A stretch of 64,000 nt of DNA from DASSBG01 sp035699085. GTDB lineage: Bacteria; Pseudomonadota; Gammaproteobacteria; Xanthomonadales; Rhodanobacteraceae. How positions within the stretch are numbered: the first letter of the stretch is position 1; every line of letters begins with the position of its first letter. The stretch is taken from the NCBI GenBank assembly GCA_035699085.1, contig DASSBG010000004.1:62001-126000 (forward strand), read 5' to 3'. Below, one piece after another: positions 8,156 through 17,288 of this stretch. The translations under genes were made by a program, and so were the position numbers. The notes below the pieces were generated by a model. It ran no database searches and was not told the origin of the DNA. It saw nothing but the letters and a program-made list of their open reading frames with translations.

Positions 8156-9043
8156 TCAGCCGATTTGCGCCTCGCGGGTGATCTCGCCCATGCGGCCGTT
8201 CTGGTAGTCGACGAAGGCCTGGCGCAGCTCGGCCTGATTGTTCATCACGAACGGCCCGTGGCGGGCCACCGGCTCGTTCAGCGGCTTGCCGGCCAGCAAC
8301 AGCAGGCGGGCATCCTGCTCGCCATTGTTGCGCAGGCGCACGCTGTCGCCGTCGCCGAGCATGCCGAGGCAACCATCGTCGACGCGGATGCCGTTGTCGC
8401 CGACGGTCGCCGCGCCGCCGAACACGTAGACCATCGCCTGCTCCTCGGCCGCCACCGCGGTGCTGACGTCGGCGCCGGGCTTGAGCGTCCAGTCCTGCAG
8501 CACGATCGGGATGCGCGTATCGATGCGCGCTTCGGCGCCCAGCGCCGTGCCAGCAATGACGCGCACGCTGGCCAGGCCGTCCTCGCTGTGGCCGACCGGA
8601 ATCTCGGCGGCCGACAGCTCCTGGTAGCGTGGCCGCATCAGCTTGTCGCTGGCCAGCAGGTTGACCCAGATCTGGAAGCCGTGGATGCGCCCGCCCTTGG
8701 TGCGGATTTCGGCCGAAGGCATCTCCGAATGCACCACGCCGGCGCCGGCGGTCATCCACTGCACGTCGCCCGGCCGGATGCGGCCGCGGTGGCCGGCCGA
8801 GTCCTCGTGCTCGAATTCGCCCTCCAGCATGTAGGTGACGGTCTCGAAGCCGCGGTGCGGGTGATCCGGCGCGCCGACCGCCTCGCCCGGGGCGTAGTCG
8901 GCCGGGCCCATTTCGTCGATCAGCAGGAACGGATCGGCCATGTCGCGGCCGGCGCTGGGGAAGGGCCGGCGGACGATGAAACCGCCGCCTTCACGCTGGC
9001 GGTGGGCGGTGCTGATGGTCTTGACTTCGCGAAGCTCGCTCAT
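8156..9043 (-). CDS. Pirin family protein
   Basis: This bicupin protein of 295 residues belongs to the pirin family. The N-terminal cupin holds the metal-binding HPHRGFETVTYML and the later GAGVVHSE motif; the C-terminal cupin is present at normal length. Bacterial pirins have quercetinase or redox-sensing roles, and which applies here cannot be told. The ATG at 9043 is used; the upstream in-frame TTG adds only five residues. It is a single gene downstream of the ggt gene on the same strand. Confidence 0.88.
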   Translation of the reverse strand: MSELREVKTISTAHRQREGGGFIVRRPFPSAGRDMADPFLLIDEMGPADYAPGEAVGAPDHPHRGFETVTYMLEGEFEHEDSAGHRGRIRPGDVQWMTAGAGVVHSEMPSAEIRTKGGRIHGFQIWVNLLASDKLMRPRYQELSAAEIPVGHSEDGLASVRVIAGTALGAEARIDTRIPIVLQDWTLKPGADVSTAVAAEEQAMVYVFGGAATVGDNGIRVDDGCLGMLGDGDSVRLRNNGEQDARLLLLAGKPLNEPVARHGPFVMNNQAELRQAFVDYQNGRMGEITREAQIG

Positions 9044-9117
9044 GGCGCACACCCTCAATGCTCAATGCATGGAAGATGGATGCGCCGGCAGGCGAAAACA
9101 AGCGCAGGCGGGCGCCC

Positions 9118-10824
9118 TTACTCGACCTTGCCCAGCCCGACGCCGCCGCCGCGCGGGTCGCTGGCGGCCTCCAGCGTGTTGTCGCCGAGGTTCCAGATCA
9201 CCATGTTCATGAAGCCCCAGGGCTTGCGGCTTTTCAGCGTGTAGCCCATCGCCTCCAGCGCGCGGTCGGTCTTGGTCGAGAAGACGCCGGGCTCGGTGTA
9301 GACGAGGTCGGGCAGGTACTGATGGTGGAAGCGCGGCTTGGCGACGATGTCCTGCGCGGACTTGCCGTTGATGAAGCCGAGGATGCCCTCGAAGACCTGG
9401 GTGATGATGGTCGAGCCGCCGGGCGAGCCCAGCACGCCGATGCGATGGGGCGCGAAGACGATGGTTGGCGACATCGACGACAGCATCCGCTTGCCGCCCT
9501 CGGGCGCGTTGGCCTTGTTGCCGCGCAAGCCGTAGGCGTTGGGCGCGCCCGGCACCAGGGCGAAATCGTCCATCTCGTTGTTGAGCACGAAGCCGGTGCC
9601 GGGGGCGACGAAGGCCGAGCCGAAGTGGGTGTTTACGGTCAGCGTCGCGGCGACCATGTTGCCGTCGGCGTCGATGATCGAGAAATGCGTGGTGTGCATG
9701 CCGACGTCGGCGTTGGACGCCGGCGGCAGCATCGACGAGGGCGTGGCCTTGTCCGGCAGGATGCTCGCGCGCAGGCCGTCGGCGTAGAACGGCGACAGCA
9801 GCATCTTCAGCGGCATCTTCACGAAGTCCGGGTCGCCGAGGTAGGCGTTGTGGTCGCGGAAGGCGCGCCGCATGGCCTCGATGATGTAGTGCACGCGATG
9901 CGCGCTGTCCATCGCGTTGAGGTCGATGTGGCGCAGGATGTTGAATATCTCGGCCATCGCCACGCCGCCGGACGAGGGCGGGGCGACGGTGACAATGCGC
10001 GCGCCCTTGTAGTCGATGGTGATCGGCGTGCGCTCGCGGGCGCGGTAGTTGGCGAGGTCGGCGAGGCTCCAGTTGCCGCCCGCGGCGCGCACCGCGTCGA
10101 CCATGGCGTGGGCCAGCGCGCCCTGGTAGAAACCCGCGTCGCCCTTGTCGGCGATCAGCTTCAGCGTCTTGGCCATGTCGGGGTTGCGGAAAATCTCCCC
10201 GGCCGCGGGCGGTTTGCCGCCGGGGAGCAACAGCGCGCGCGAGCCGGGGTAGCGGGCCAGAACCTTCTGCCGCTGGTCGACCGCGGCGAGGAAGCGCGTG
10301 CTCGGCTTGAAGCCCTCGCTGGCGATGCGAATGGCCGGCGCCAGCGACTTCGCCAGCGGCAGCTTGCCGTAGTGGCTGGCCATCCAGACCAGCCCGGCCG
10401 GCTCTCCCGGAATGCCCGCGGCCAGCGGGCCGTTGAGCGCGGTGTCGCGGTTGGGCTTGCCCTCCTTGCCGACGTAGAGGCTGGAGCTGACCGCCGCCGG
10501 CGCGACTTCGCGTGCGTCCAGCATGGTTTCGCTGTTGCTGGCGGCGAAATGCAGGATGGCGAAGAAGCCGCCGCCGATGCCCGAACTCTGCGGCTCGACC
10601 ACGGCCAGCGTCGAAGCCACGGCGACCGCGGCATCGAAGGCGTTGCCGCCCTCGTCCAGCACTTCGAAACCGGCCAGCGTGGCCAGCTTGTGGGCGCTCG
10701 CGATGGCGGCGTGGCCCGGACCGCGGGTCGGCGCCTGAGGCCGGGCCGTCGCGGCACCGGCGACGCTTGCCAGCAACAGCAGGATCATTCCCAGCAGCGG
10801 CTTGGACGTGCGCACCATGCTCAT
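9118..10824 (-). CDS. ggt: Gamma-glutamyltransferase
   Basis: This enzyme hydrolyses or transfers the gamma-glutamyl group of glutathione in the periplasm. The 568-residue precursor has a signal peptide (MILLLLASVAGAATA). Autocleavage is predicted before Thr378 in the TTHFSIID motif, which becomes the nucleophile of the small subunit. LNNEMDDFALVPG and the SSMSPTIV and GSPGGSTIITQV substrate loops follow. The start overlaps the stop of the ferredoxin gene by 4 bases (ATGA), so the two are probably translated together. All catalytic landmarks are present. Confidence 0.94.
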   Translation of the reverse strand: MSMVRTSKPLLGMILLLLASVAGAATARPQAPTRGPGHAAIASAHKLATLAGFEVLDEGGNAFDAAVAVASTLAVVEPQSSGIGGGFFAILHFAASNSETMLDAREVAPAAVSSSLYVGKEGKPNRDTALNGPLAAGIPGEPAGLVWMASHYGKLPLAKSLAPAIRIASEGFKPSTRFLAAVDQRQKVLARYPGSRALLLPGGKPPAAGEIFRNPDMAKTLKLIADKGDAGFYQGALAHAMVDAVRAAGGNWSLADLANYRARERTPITIDYKGARIVTVAPPSSGGVAMAEIFNILRHIDLNAMDSAHRVHYIIEAMRRAFRDHNAYLGDPDFVKMPLKMLLSPFYADGLRASILPDKATPSSMLPPASNADVGMHTTHFSIIDADGNMVAATLTVNTHFGSAFVAPGTGFVLNNEMDDFALVPGAPNAYGLRGNKANAPEGGKRMLSSMSPTIVFAPHRIGVLGSPGGSTIITQVFEGILGFINGKSAQDIVAKPRFHHQYLPDLVYTEPGVFSTKTDRALEAMGYTLKSRKPWGFMNMVIWNLGDNTLEAASDPRGGGVGLGKVE

Positions 10825-11081
10825 GCCTGCATTTCCTTCTCCATCAGCGCCGCGTACCGCAGCTCCAGCGTCTGCCGCGATTCCTCATGCTCCGGATCGA
10901 CGATGATGCACTCGACCGGACAAACCTCCACGCACTGCGGCTCGTCAAAATGGCCGACGCACTCGGTGCAGCGCGCCGGCTCGATCAGGTAGTACTCCTC
11001 GCCCATGCTGATCGCCTGGTTCGGGCAGACCGGCTCGCAGACGTCGCAGTTGATGCAGGTGTCGAGGATCTTCAGTGCCAT
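10821..11081 (-). CDS. YfhL family 4Fe-4S dicluster ferredoxin
   Basis: This 86-residue ferredoxin has two clusters. The first motif is CINCDVCEPVCP. The second is CTECVGHFDEPQCVEVCP, with the wider 8-residue spacing between Cys 2 and 3 typical of Allochromatium-type (YfhL) ferredoxins, which have very low potentials. It acts as a cytoplasmic electron carrier; the partner is unknown. In Xanthomonadales it commonly lies beside coaD. It overlaps the start of ggt by 4 bases. Confidence 0.92.
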   Translation of the reverse strand: MALKILDTCINCDVCEPVCPNQAISMGEEYYLIEPARCTECVGHFDEPQCVEVCPVECIIVDPEHEESRQTLELRYAALMEKEMQA

Positions 11082-11129
11082 GGGCGTACGGGGCGAGGGG
11101 CTCCTGCCGCGGCAGGGAGCCCCGCGCGA

Positions 11130-11633
11130 TCACATCTGCACGAAGCGGTAGGTGGCGCCGCTGGGCGCCAGCGCCTTGGCTACGCGGTCCTTGTCGGCGG
11201 CGTCGCCGACGAACATGACGATCACGTTCTTGAAGGAGCCCTTGGCGGCCTGTGAGAAGGCCTGGCTGATGAAGTCGGCGGTGGTCGACGAGTCGGGGCC
11301 GCCGAAGGCCAGCAGGTTGCCGGGAAGCACGGTCCGCAGCACCGTGTCGGTGACCTGGTCAAGCTGGAGGTCGCGCTGCCCCTGGGCCGCGGGGCTGTCG
11401 CCGGCGGGCACGAAGTACAGGTACGGGCGCTTGGCGGTCATGCCCTCCATGTGTGCAGAAACCTTGCTTATCAGGTAGTTCTGCCAGGCCTTGGTGTCGC
11501 CGGCACTCGATGGCCGGGCCGGTGCCGCGGCGGTCTGGGAGCCCTGCTGGGTCTGGTCGCCGGAATTCTGGCAGCCGCCGAGCGCGAACGTGCCGAGCAG
11601 CATGATGATGGCGAACATCAGGTGTTTGCGCAT
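11130..11633 (-). CDS. Putative lipoprotein of unknown function
   Basis: This 167-residue protein begins MRKHLMFAIIMLLGTFALGGC, a signal peptide with a lipobox (ALGGC), so it should be lipid-anchored. A Gln/Ser/Ala-rich linker follows and then a compact mixed domain ending TYRFVQM. I do not recognise a family. A longer frame from 11684 would overlap coaD and hide the signal peptide, so the ATG at 11633 is preferred. It lies between coaD and the ferredoxin on the same strand and may share their transcript. Confidence 0.7.
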   Translation of the reverse strand: MRKHLMFAIIMLLGTFALGGCQNSGDQTQQGSQTAAAPARPSSAGDTKAWQNYLISKVSAHMEGMTAKRPYLYFVPAGDSPAAQGQRDLQLDQVTDTVLRTVLPGNLLAFGGPDSSTTADFISQAFSQAAKGSFKNVIVMFVGDAADKDRVAKALAPSGATYRFVQM

Positions 11634-11667
11634 GATTTCATAGCCCCATTGGGTGTCAGTGGAAGAA

Positions 11668-12198
11668 TCAGTCGGGTGTGCCATCGGTACCGTGGTGCCA
11701 GCGTTCGCGCAGCGCCTGTTGCACGGCGGGATGCACGAAACCGGAGACGTCGCCGCCCAGCCGCGCGACCTCGCGCACCAGCGACGAAGATATGAAACTG
11801 TACTGCTCGGCCGGCGTCAGGAACAACGTCTCGGCGCCAGGTATCAGATGGCGATTCATGCTGGCCAGCTGGAATTCGTACTCGAAGTCCGATACCGCGC
11901 GCAGTCCGCGCACGATCACGCTGGCCCCGATTTCGGTGACAAAGTGCGCCAGCAGGGTATCGAAACCGCGAACCTCGATGTTCGGTACGTCGGCCAGTGC
12001 CTCGCGCGCCAGCGCGACGCGCTCGTCCAGAGGGAAGGCCGGCTCCTTGCCCGAGCTGGCTGCCACCGCCACCACCATTTTCGCGAACAGCGGCGCGGCG
12101 CGGCGCGCCAGGTCGCCGTGGCCACGGGTGATGGGATCAAAGGTGCCGGGATAGGCGGCGATGCGGCCGCTGACCGGCGGGGTGGGTGTGTCAGCCAT
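11668..12198 (-). CDS. coaD: Pantetheine-phosphate adenylyltransferase
   Basis: PPAT makes dephospho-CoA from 4'-phosphopantetheine and ATP, the fourth step of CoA synthesis. The 176-residue protein has the nucleotidyltransferase motif YPGTFDPITRGH, the conserved VRGLRAVSDFEYEFQLASMN region and the ISSSLVREVA motif. A ten-residue N-terminal extension (MADTPTPPVS) precedes the usual start. It lies 4 bases after rsmD on the same strand, the classic rsmD-coaD pair. Confidence 0.95.
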   Translation of the reverse strand: MADTPTPPVSGRIAAYPGTFDPITRGHGDLARRAAPLFAKMVVAVAASSGKEPAFPLDERVALAREALADVPNIEVRGFDTLLAHFVTEIGASVIVRGLRAVSDFEYEFQLASMNRHLIPGAETLFLTPAEQYSFISSSLVREVARLGGDVSGFVHPAVQQALRERWHHGTDGTPD

Positions 12199-12202
12199 CC
12201 GG

Positions 12203-12778
12203 CTAGTCTAATTGGTTCGGCGCCGCCTCGCGCTGCAGCAGCGTGTAGCTGAGCGCGCCGGCGACACCCTGGCGCATCGGCCGCCAGTTCGGAGGCAGCC
12301 GCGGCAGCCGCTGCGCCGGCTGCTCGACGTAGATCATCGCCCGCGGCGCAAGCCAGCCGCCGCGCTCCAGCGCCTCGGCGCAGGGCGGGGCCAGGTCCAG
12401 CGCGAAGGGCGGGTCGAGGAACACCAGGTCGAAGGGCTGCGGCGGCGAGCGCAGGTAGTCCAGCGCGTCTGCGCAGGCGACGCTGCCACCCTCCACTTTC
12501 AGCCGCTCCAGGTTGGCGCGAAGGATGCCGGCGATCGGTGCCTCCCGCTCCACGAATTGCACGGCAGCGGCGCCGCGCGAGAGTGCCTCGATGCCGACCG
12601 CGCCGCTGCCGGCGAACAGATCCAGGCAGCGGGCGCCGTCGATCACTTCGCGCAGCCAGTTGAACAGCGTCTCGCGTACGCGGTCGGGTGTTGGCCGCAG
12701 CCCCGCCGATTCCGGCACCGCCAGGCGCGAGCCGCGCAGCCGGCCGCCGATGATCCGGATGCGCCCGGGCGGCGTCAC
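12203..12778 (-). CDS. rsmD: 16S rRNA (guanine(966)-N(2))-methyltransferase
   Basis: RsmD methylates G966 of 16S rRNA in the assembled small subunit. The 191-residue protein shows the family start IRIIGGRLRGSRL, the RPTPDRVRETLFNWL motif, the SAM-binding DLFAGSGAVGIEALSRGA and the catalytic DPPF. It is transcribed away from ftsY, with about 100 bases between the two starts, and leads the rsmD-coaD-lipoprotein-ferredoxin-ggt run. Confidence 0.95.
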   Translation of the reverse strand: MTPPGRIRIIGGRLRGSRLAVPESAGLRPTPDRVRETLFNWLREVIDGARCLDLFAGSGAVGIEALSRGAAAVQFVEREAPIAGILRANLERLKVEGGSVACADALDYLRSPPQPFDLVFLDPPFALDLAPPCAEALERGGWLAPRAMIYVEQPAQRLPRLPPNWRPMRQGVAGALSYTLLQREAAPNQLD

Positions 12779-12878
12779 GCGCCGGCCCTGTGGCGGGCGC
12801 GGGAGGTGCTCCGATCAGGTGGCAGCAGGAGGTCGGGTGCTAGCATGATTGCAGGAATTATCGCTACGATCGCAAGCA

Positions 12879-14171
12879 ATGCTCAAGTTTTTCAAAAGGA
12901 AGGGCGCCAAGCCGCAGCGCCCGGAGGCGGACGATTCGCGCCAGTTGGACGAGGCCGGTCGCGAAACGTCCCGGAGCGCAGAGCTGGCCGAGCGCCCGGT
13001 GGGGCGGCCACAGGACGACGGCCGCGCGGCCCGCCGTGCGGCGAAGGACGCTGAACAGGACCGTCCGGCTGGACGTGCCACGCCCGAGCCCGCCGTGGCG
13101 GAGCCGTCGCCGAGCCCGGCCGAAGCGTCGGCCTTGCCACTCGCGTCCGTCGCAAGCCCATCGGACGATGCCGGCCGGCAACAGCCTGAAGTCGGCGAGC
13201 TGGAGCAGCCCGCGGGCGGCGACGCCATCGGGTCAAGCGACAGCGGCAAGCGCCGCGGCTGGCGCCAGCGGCTTGCCGGCAGCGGATTCAGCCGCGGCAT
13301 CGGCGGGTTGTTCTCGCGCAACCCGAAACTGGACGACGCCCTGCTGGATGAGCTGGAAACCAGCCTCATCACCGCCGACGTCGGCGTCACGCTGAGCACC
13401 CGCCTGAGCGAAGACCTGCGCCGGCGCATGCACAAGCGGGAATTCGCCGACGCGGCAGCGCTGCTCACGGCGCTGCGGGACGACCTGGTGGCGATCCTGG
13501 AGCCGGTGGCGCGGCCTCTGGACGTGAGCGCGGCGAGGCCCTTCGTGCTGTTGATGGTCGGCGTCAACGGCGTCGGCAAGACCACCACGGTGGGTAAACT
13601 GGCGCGGCGCTTCCGCAGCGAGGGCCGGCGCGTATTGCTGGCGGCCGGCGATACCTTCCGCGCCGCCGCCGTCGAGCAGCTGCAGGCTTGGGGCGAGCGC
13701 AACGACGTGCCGGTGATCGCCCAGGGCCAGGGTGCCGATTCGGCCAGCGTGGTTTTCGACGCGCTGCAGTCGGCGCGCGCGCGGGGCAGCGACGTGCTGA
13801 TCGCCGACACCGCCGGCCGCCTGCACACCCAGGGCGGGCTGATGGACGAGCTGGCCAAGGTGCGCCGTGTGCTTGCGCGGCTGGATGCCGATGCGCCGCA
13901 CGAGACGCTGCTGGTGCTGGACGGGGGGACCGGCCAGAACGCCATCAGCCAGGTGCGTCAATTCCAGCAGGCGGCGGGCGTCACCGGCCTTGCCGTCACC
14001 AAGCTCGACGGCACGGCGAAGGGTGGCGTGGTGTTCGCGCTGGCCGCCGAGTTCGGCTTGCCGATCCGCTACGTCGGCCTCGGCGAGGGCGTCGAGGACC
14101 TGGCGCCGTTCGATCCCGCCGCGTTCGTCGACGCCCTGTTGCCGTCTTCGCTCGGCGCCGCGGCGGCCTGA
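12879..14171 (+). CDS. ftsY: Signal recognition particle receptor FtsY
   Basis: FtsY docks SRP-bound ribosomes at the Sec translocon. The 430-residue protein has a long charged, low-complexity A domain (about 1-135), an NG domain with the P-loop GVNGVGKTT at 228-236, DTAGR, and TKLDGTAKGG near the C-terminus. I chose the ATG at 12879 (MLKFFKRKG, a basic membrane-binding start) over an upstream TTG frame. It leads a run with the AsmA-like gene and mutY. Confidence 0.95.
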   Translation: MLKFFKRKGAKPQRPEADDSRQLDEAGRETSRSAELAERPVGRPQDDGRAARRAAKDAEQDRPAGRATPEPAVAEPSPSPAEASALPLASVASPSDDAGRQQPEVGELEQPAGGDAIGSSDSGKRRGWRQRLAGSGFSRGIGGLFSRNPKLDDALLDELETSLITADVGVTLSTRLSEDLRRRMHKREFADAAALLTALRDDLVAILEPVARPLDVSAARPFVLLMVGVNGVGKTTTVGKLARRFRSEGRRVLLAAGDTFRAAAVEQLQAWGERNDVPVIAQGQGADSASVVFDALQSARARGSDVLIADTAGRLHTQGGLMDELAKVRRVLARLDADAPHETLLVLDGGTGQNAISQVRQFQQAAGVTGLAVTKLDGTAKGGVVFALAAEFGLPIRYVGLGEGVEDLAPFDPAAFVDALLPSSLGAAAA

Positions 14172-14184
14172 GTGCCGGCGCCCC

Positions 14185-15249
14185 ATGTCGCGGCGCGCCC
14201 GCCTGATCCTGATCACAGCGCTGGCCGTGCTGGCGCTGCTGGTCGGCATCGTTGCGTTGGCCGTGCATGTCCTCCTCAAGCCGGCGCGCTTCACCGCGAT
14301 GATGGAGAAGGCGGCGGCCAGCGCCGGCTTCGTGCTGCGCATTGACCGGCCGGCGGAGACCCAGTGGTGGCCACACCTCGGCGTGCGCGTGCGTGGCCTG
14401 CGGCTGAGCGTGGCCGGCGCCGACAGCCCGCTGCTGGTTGCCGGCGAGGCCTACGTGGTAGTGCCGTGGCACAGCCTGCTGGGCGGCACAGTGGCGATTG
14501 ACGAGCTTCAGCTGCAGGCGCCGCGAGTCGATCTCGCACAGGTTCCCGCGGCGCTTGATGCCGTGAGTCCTTCCCCTGCCGCAGCCGGCGTTCCGCGTTG
14601 GCCGACGATCGCGGCTGGCGTGAGCATCACTCACGGCCAGCTGCTGCGCGGCGAGGAAGTGCTGCTGCGCGACGTGCAGCTGGAAACCGGGAGCCTCGTC
14701 CCGGGCCAGCGGTTCAGCCTGCTTGCCAGCGCAAGCAGTCTCGGCGGGATGCCATTGTCCTTGCGCTTCAGCGCGTTGCCGCAGCAGGGCGATCGCGGGA
14801 TCAGCCTGCAGTCGATCCAGCTGCAGATTGCCGCCGGCAAGGCCGAGGCGGAGCTGGCAGGCCGCCTCGCCTGGCCCGGCGGCGACCGCATCGAAGGCCG
14901 CCTGCAGGGCAGTCTGGCCCGCGATGACCAGACCTATCGCCTGGAGTTGCAAGCCGAGCCCGGGTCGGCGGCGGACGAGGGCACCGGCGTGCGCATGGCG
15001 CTCAACGGCGAGGGCGCCCACCTGACGATGCGATTGCAGCCGGCGCAGGCCGCGCAGTGGTGGTCGGGGATCGCCAGCGGCGGGCCGCTGGCACTGCCGC
15101 CGGTCAATGCGCAGGCCGAGGTGGCCACGCTGGACCTCGGCAGCCTCCACCTTGAGGGGCTGCGCATCGACAGTGACGGTCAGCCTGCTGCGACCAGCGC
15201 CGCGCGCACGCCGGTGCCCGCGGCCGCTGCCAGCGCAAGCCCGCGATGA
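14185..15249 (+). CDS. AsmA-like membrane-anchored protein
   Basis: This 354-residue protein has a basic N-terminus and one membrane helix (LILITALAVLALLVGIVALA). A long periplasmic beta-rich region follows with AsmA-type features, including the FxxxxEKAAASAGF start and repeated short strands. AsmA proteins influence outer-membrane assembly and lipid transport. It is much shorter than E. coli AsmA (about 617 residues) and ends in an Ala/Pro-rich tail, so it may be a reduced form. Its stop overlaps the mutY start (ATGA); an asmA-mutY-yggX neighbourhood also occurs in Pseudomonas. Confidence 0.65.
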   Translation: MSRRARLILITALAVLALLVGIVALAVHVLLKPARFTAMMEKAAASAGFVLRIDRPAETQWWPHLGVRVRGLRLSVAGADSPLLVAGEAYVVVPWHSLLGGTVAIDELQLQAPRVDLAQVPAALDAVSPSPAAAGVPRWPTIAAGVSITHGQLLRGEEVLLRDVQLETGSLVPGQRFSLLASASSLGGMPLSLRFSALPQQGDRGISLQSIQLQIAAGKAEAELAGRLAWPGGDRIEGRLQGSLARDDQTYRLELQAEPGSAADEGTGVRMALNGEGAHLTMRLQPAQAAQWWSGIASGGPLALPPVNAQAEVATLDLGSLHLEGLRIDSDGQPAATSAARTPVPAAAASASPR

Positions 15250-16307
15250 CGACCCTCGCACCACGGTTGCTGGCCTGGCACGGCCGCCACGGTCGCCACG
15301 ACCTGCCGTGGCAGCGCCCGCGCAGCAGCTACCGCGTCTGGATCGCCGAGATCATGCTGCAGCAGACCCAGGTGAAGACGGCATCGGGGTACTTCGAGCG
15401 CTTCGTCGCGCGCTTTCCCGATCTGCCGACACTGGCCGCAGCCGACGAGGATGCGGTACTGGCGCTGTGGTCGGGGCTGGGCTATTACCGCCGCGCGCGC
15501 TTCCTGCATCGCACCGCGCAACTGTGCATGCAGCGGCACGACGGCGAACTCCCGCGCTCGGCGCAGGAACTGGCGGCACTGCCGGGAATCGGCCGCTCCA
15601 CCGCGCATGCGATCCTGGCGCAGGCGCACGGCCAGCCGCTGGCGATCCTGGACGGCAATGTCAAGCGGGTGCTGTCGCGTTACCACGCCGTGCACGGCTG
15701 GGCGGGGACGGCGGCGGTCGAACGCGAGCTTTGGGCGCTGGCCGAGCGGCACACACCGAGTGCGCAGGTGGCCGACTACACGCAGGCGATCATGGATCTC
15801 GGTGCCACGGTCTGCACTCGCGCCCGGCCGCGCTGCGCACTCTGTCCGCTTGCCGAAGATTGCCTCGCACGCCGCCAGGGCCTGATCCCGGCGCTGCCGC
15901 AGCCGCGGCCGCGCAAGTTGATCCCGGTCCGTCAGGTCTGCATGCTGCTGTTGTACGACCGGCAAGGCCGGGTGCTGCTTGAGCGGCGAAGCGGGCAGGG
16001 GGTCTGGCCGCGCCTCTGGAGCCTGCCCGAAAGCAGTGACGAGGGCGCGGCCGGCGAGGCGGCGCGGCTGGCGCTGGTCGGGGATACAAGGCCACGCCCG
16101 TTGGCTGCCTTCGAACATGCCTTCAGCCACTACCGCCTGTGCGTGCGGCCGCTGCTCTGGGCGGCGGTGTCGCCGCACCAAGGCATCGCTGACAATGACG
16201 ACCTGCGTTGGTGCGCCGCCGAGGACTGGGCCGGGATGGGCTTGCCGGCGCCGGTTCGCCGCTTGCTGCTGTCAATCAAACCGGAGAGCGAAACATGCCC
16301 CGCATGA
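15246..16307 (+). CDS. mutY: A/G-specific adenine glycosylase MutY
   Basis: MutY removes adenine mispaired with 8-oxoguanine. The 353-residue protein has the family IMLQQTQV, the helix-hairpin-helix LPGIGRSTAHAIL with the catalytic Asp in LDGNVKRVL, and the iron-sulfur ligands in a C-x6-C-x2-C-x5-C pattern (CTRARPRCALCPLAEDC). A C-terminal Nudix-like domain recognises 8-oxoG. It is translationally coupled to the AsmA-like gene before it and overlaps yggX by 13 bases. Confidence 0.96.
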   Translation: MTTLAPRLLAWHGRHGRHDLPWQRPRSSYRVWIAEIMLQQTQVKTASGYFERFVARFPDLPTLAAADEDAVLALWSGLGYYRRARFLHRTAQLCMQRHDGELPRSAQELAALPGIGRSTAHAILAQAHGQPLAILDGNVKRVLSRYHAVHGWAGTAAVERELWALAERHTPSAQVADYTQAIMDLGATVCTRARPRCALCPLAEDCLARRQGLIPALPQPRPRKLIPVRQVCMLLLYDRQGRVLLERRSGQGVWPRLWSLPESSDEGAAGEAARLALVGDTRPRPLAAFEHAFSHYRLCVRPLLWAAVSPHQGIADNDDLRWCAAEDWAGMGLPAPVRRLLLSIKPESETCPA

Positions 16308-16570
16308 TCCAGTGCCAGAAACTGAAACGCGAAGCACCCGGCCTCGACTACGCGCCGTGGCCGGGCGAGCTTGGCCAGCGCATCTACGCGGGCATATCGC
16401 GCGAGGCATGGCAGCAATGGCTGGAGCATCAGACAATGCTGATCAACGAGAACCGCATCAACCCGCTGGACCCGAAGGCGCGCGCCTTCCTGGCCGAGCA
16501 GATGGAGCAGTTCCTGTTCGGAGGAGGCGCGGAGAAACCGCCGGGCTACGTTGCGCCGGATGCCGACTGA
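16295..16570 (+). CDS. yggX: Oxidative damage protection protein / Fe(2+)-trafficking protein
   Basis: This 91-residue protein begins MPRMIQCQKLKREAPGLDY with the conserved Cys7, has PWPGELGQRIY and WLEHQTMLINENRINPLDPKA, and ends in a short variable tail. YggX protects iron-sulfur clusters and limits oxidative damage. GGAG lies 8 bases before the ATG. The mutY-yggX pair is conserved. Its 3' end overlaps the convergent DUF6491-like gene by 25 bases. Confidence 0.95.
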   Translation: MPRMIQCQKLKREAPGLDYAPWPGELGQRIYAGISREAWQQWLEHQTMLINENRINPLDPKARAFLAEQMEQFLFGGGAEKPPGYVAPDAD

Positions 16571-16959
16571 GCCGCACGACCGGCGCGGTGCATGGCCTTC
16601 ATGTCGACCGGGCGGATCGACTTCACCATGCAGCGGATGTCGCCGACATCCACCGCGTCAAAGCGCTTCGAGAAGACGTGCGCCATCGATTGCGTCAGGC
16701 CCAGCGCATTGGCGAAGTTGAAGCGCGGGCAGGGCTCCTTCACCCGGATCAGCCAGGCGCGGTTGACGCCGGTCCAGACCGCGACGGTATTGTCGCCCAG
16801 GTTTTCGAAGCCGATGAGGTTGTAATAATGCATCCGCTCCACCGGCGGACCGGCGAAGCGCTGGAATCGGGCAAGCCGGTCTGCCTGGCTTGCGGCGCTT
16901 GCCGCCATCGGCACCAGGCATGCCAGCAAACCTGAAACCACCCAGCCTTTCTTGCTCAT
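16546..16959 (-). CDS. Secreted protein, DUF6491-like
   Basis: This 137-residue protein has a clear signal peptide (GWVVSGLLACLVPMAASA). The mature part has WTGVNRAWLIRVKEPCPRF, a later DVGDIRCMVKSIRPV with the second Cys, and looks like the DUF6491 family of small periplasmic proteins common in Xanthomonadales. The two Cys may form a disulfide. GAGGAGGTG lies just before the ATG at 16959, which is decisive; a longer frame reaching 17178 reads through tRNA-Phe. The function is unknown. Confidence 0.65.
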   Translation of the reverse strand: MSKKGWVVSGLLACLVPMAASAASQADRLARFQRFAGPPVERMHYYNLIGFENLGDNTVAVWTGVNRAWLIRVKEPCPRFNFANALGLTQSMAHVFSKRFDAVDVGDIRCMVKSIRPVDMKAMHRAGRAAQSASGAT

Positions 16960-17066
16960 GGGTACACCTCCTCGCGTCGGCGGCAGCCGCGGGGCAGACC
17001 GCCGCAACAATGCCAACGCGCGAGGCTTGCGCCGGTGGACAAGCGAGTTAAACGGCGTGGGAATGG

Positions 17067-17142
17067 TGGTGGCCGGGGACAGAATCGAACTGCCGACACG
17101 GGGATTTTCAATCCCCTGCTCTACCAACTGAGCTACCCGGCC
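17067..17142 (-). tRNA. tRNA-Phe (anticodon GAA)
   Basis: This is a 76-base tRNA with acceptor GGCCGGG pairing with CCCGGCC and an encoded ACCA end. The anticodon stem-loop GGGGA-TTGAAAA-TCCCC carries GAA. D-arm and T-arm sequences (TAGCTCAG, GTTCGATTC) are normal. A strong promoter lies about 50 bases upstream. Confidence 0.97.
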
Positions 17143-17192
17143 CCTGATCTTTGAGGCCTTGCCCGTGCCATGGCGCACGAGGCGAGCCGCGT

Positions 17193-17221
17193 ATTACAAC
17201 GGCTGGCCGGTGCCGCGTCAA
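17193..17221 (-). promoter_or_regulatory. Sigma-70 promoter of tRNA-Phe
   Basis: On the minus strand TTGACG (17216-17221) and TGTAAT (17193-17198) are 17 bases apart. Each box matches five of six consensus bases. The expected start near 17186 leaves a leader of about 44 bases before the tRNA. Confidence 0.65.
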
Positions 17222-17288
17222 GCGCAACGAGGCCAGGCCCCGCAATCGCACGAGACTGCGTGCGGGCGATGCGGACGACAGCTGCCGC

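Noticed and set aside
16960..17178. Upstream extension of the DUF6491-like gene
   Set aside because: It reads through tRNA-Phe (peptide RVAQLVEQ) and bypasses a strong ribosome site and signal peptide at 16959.
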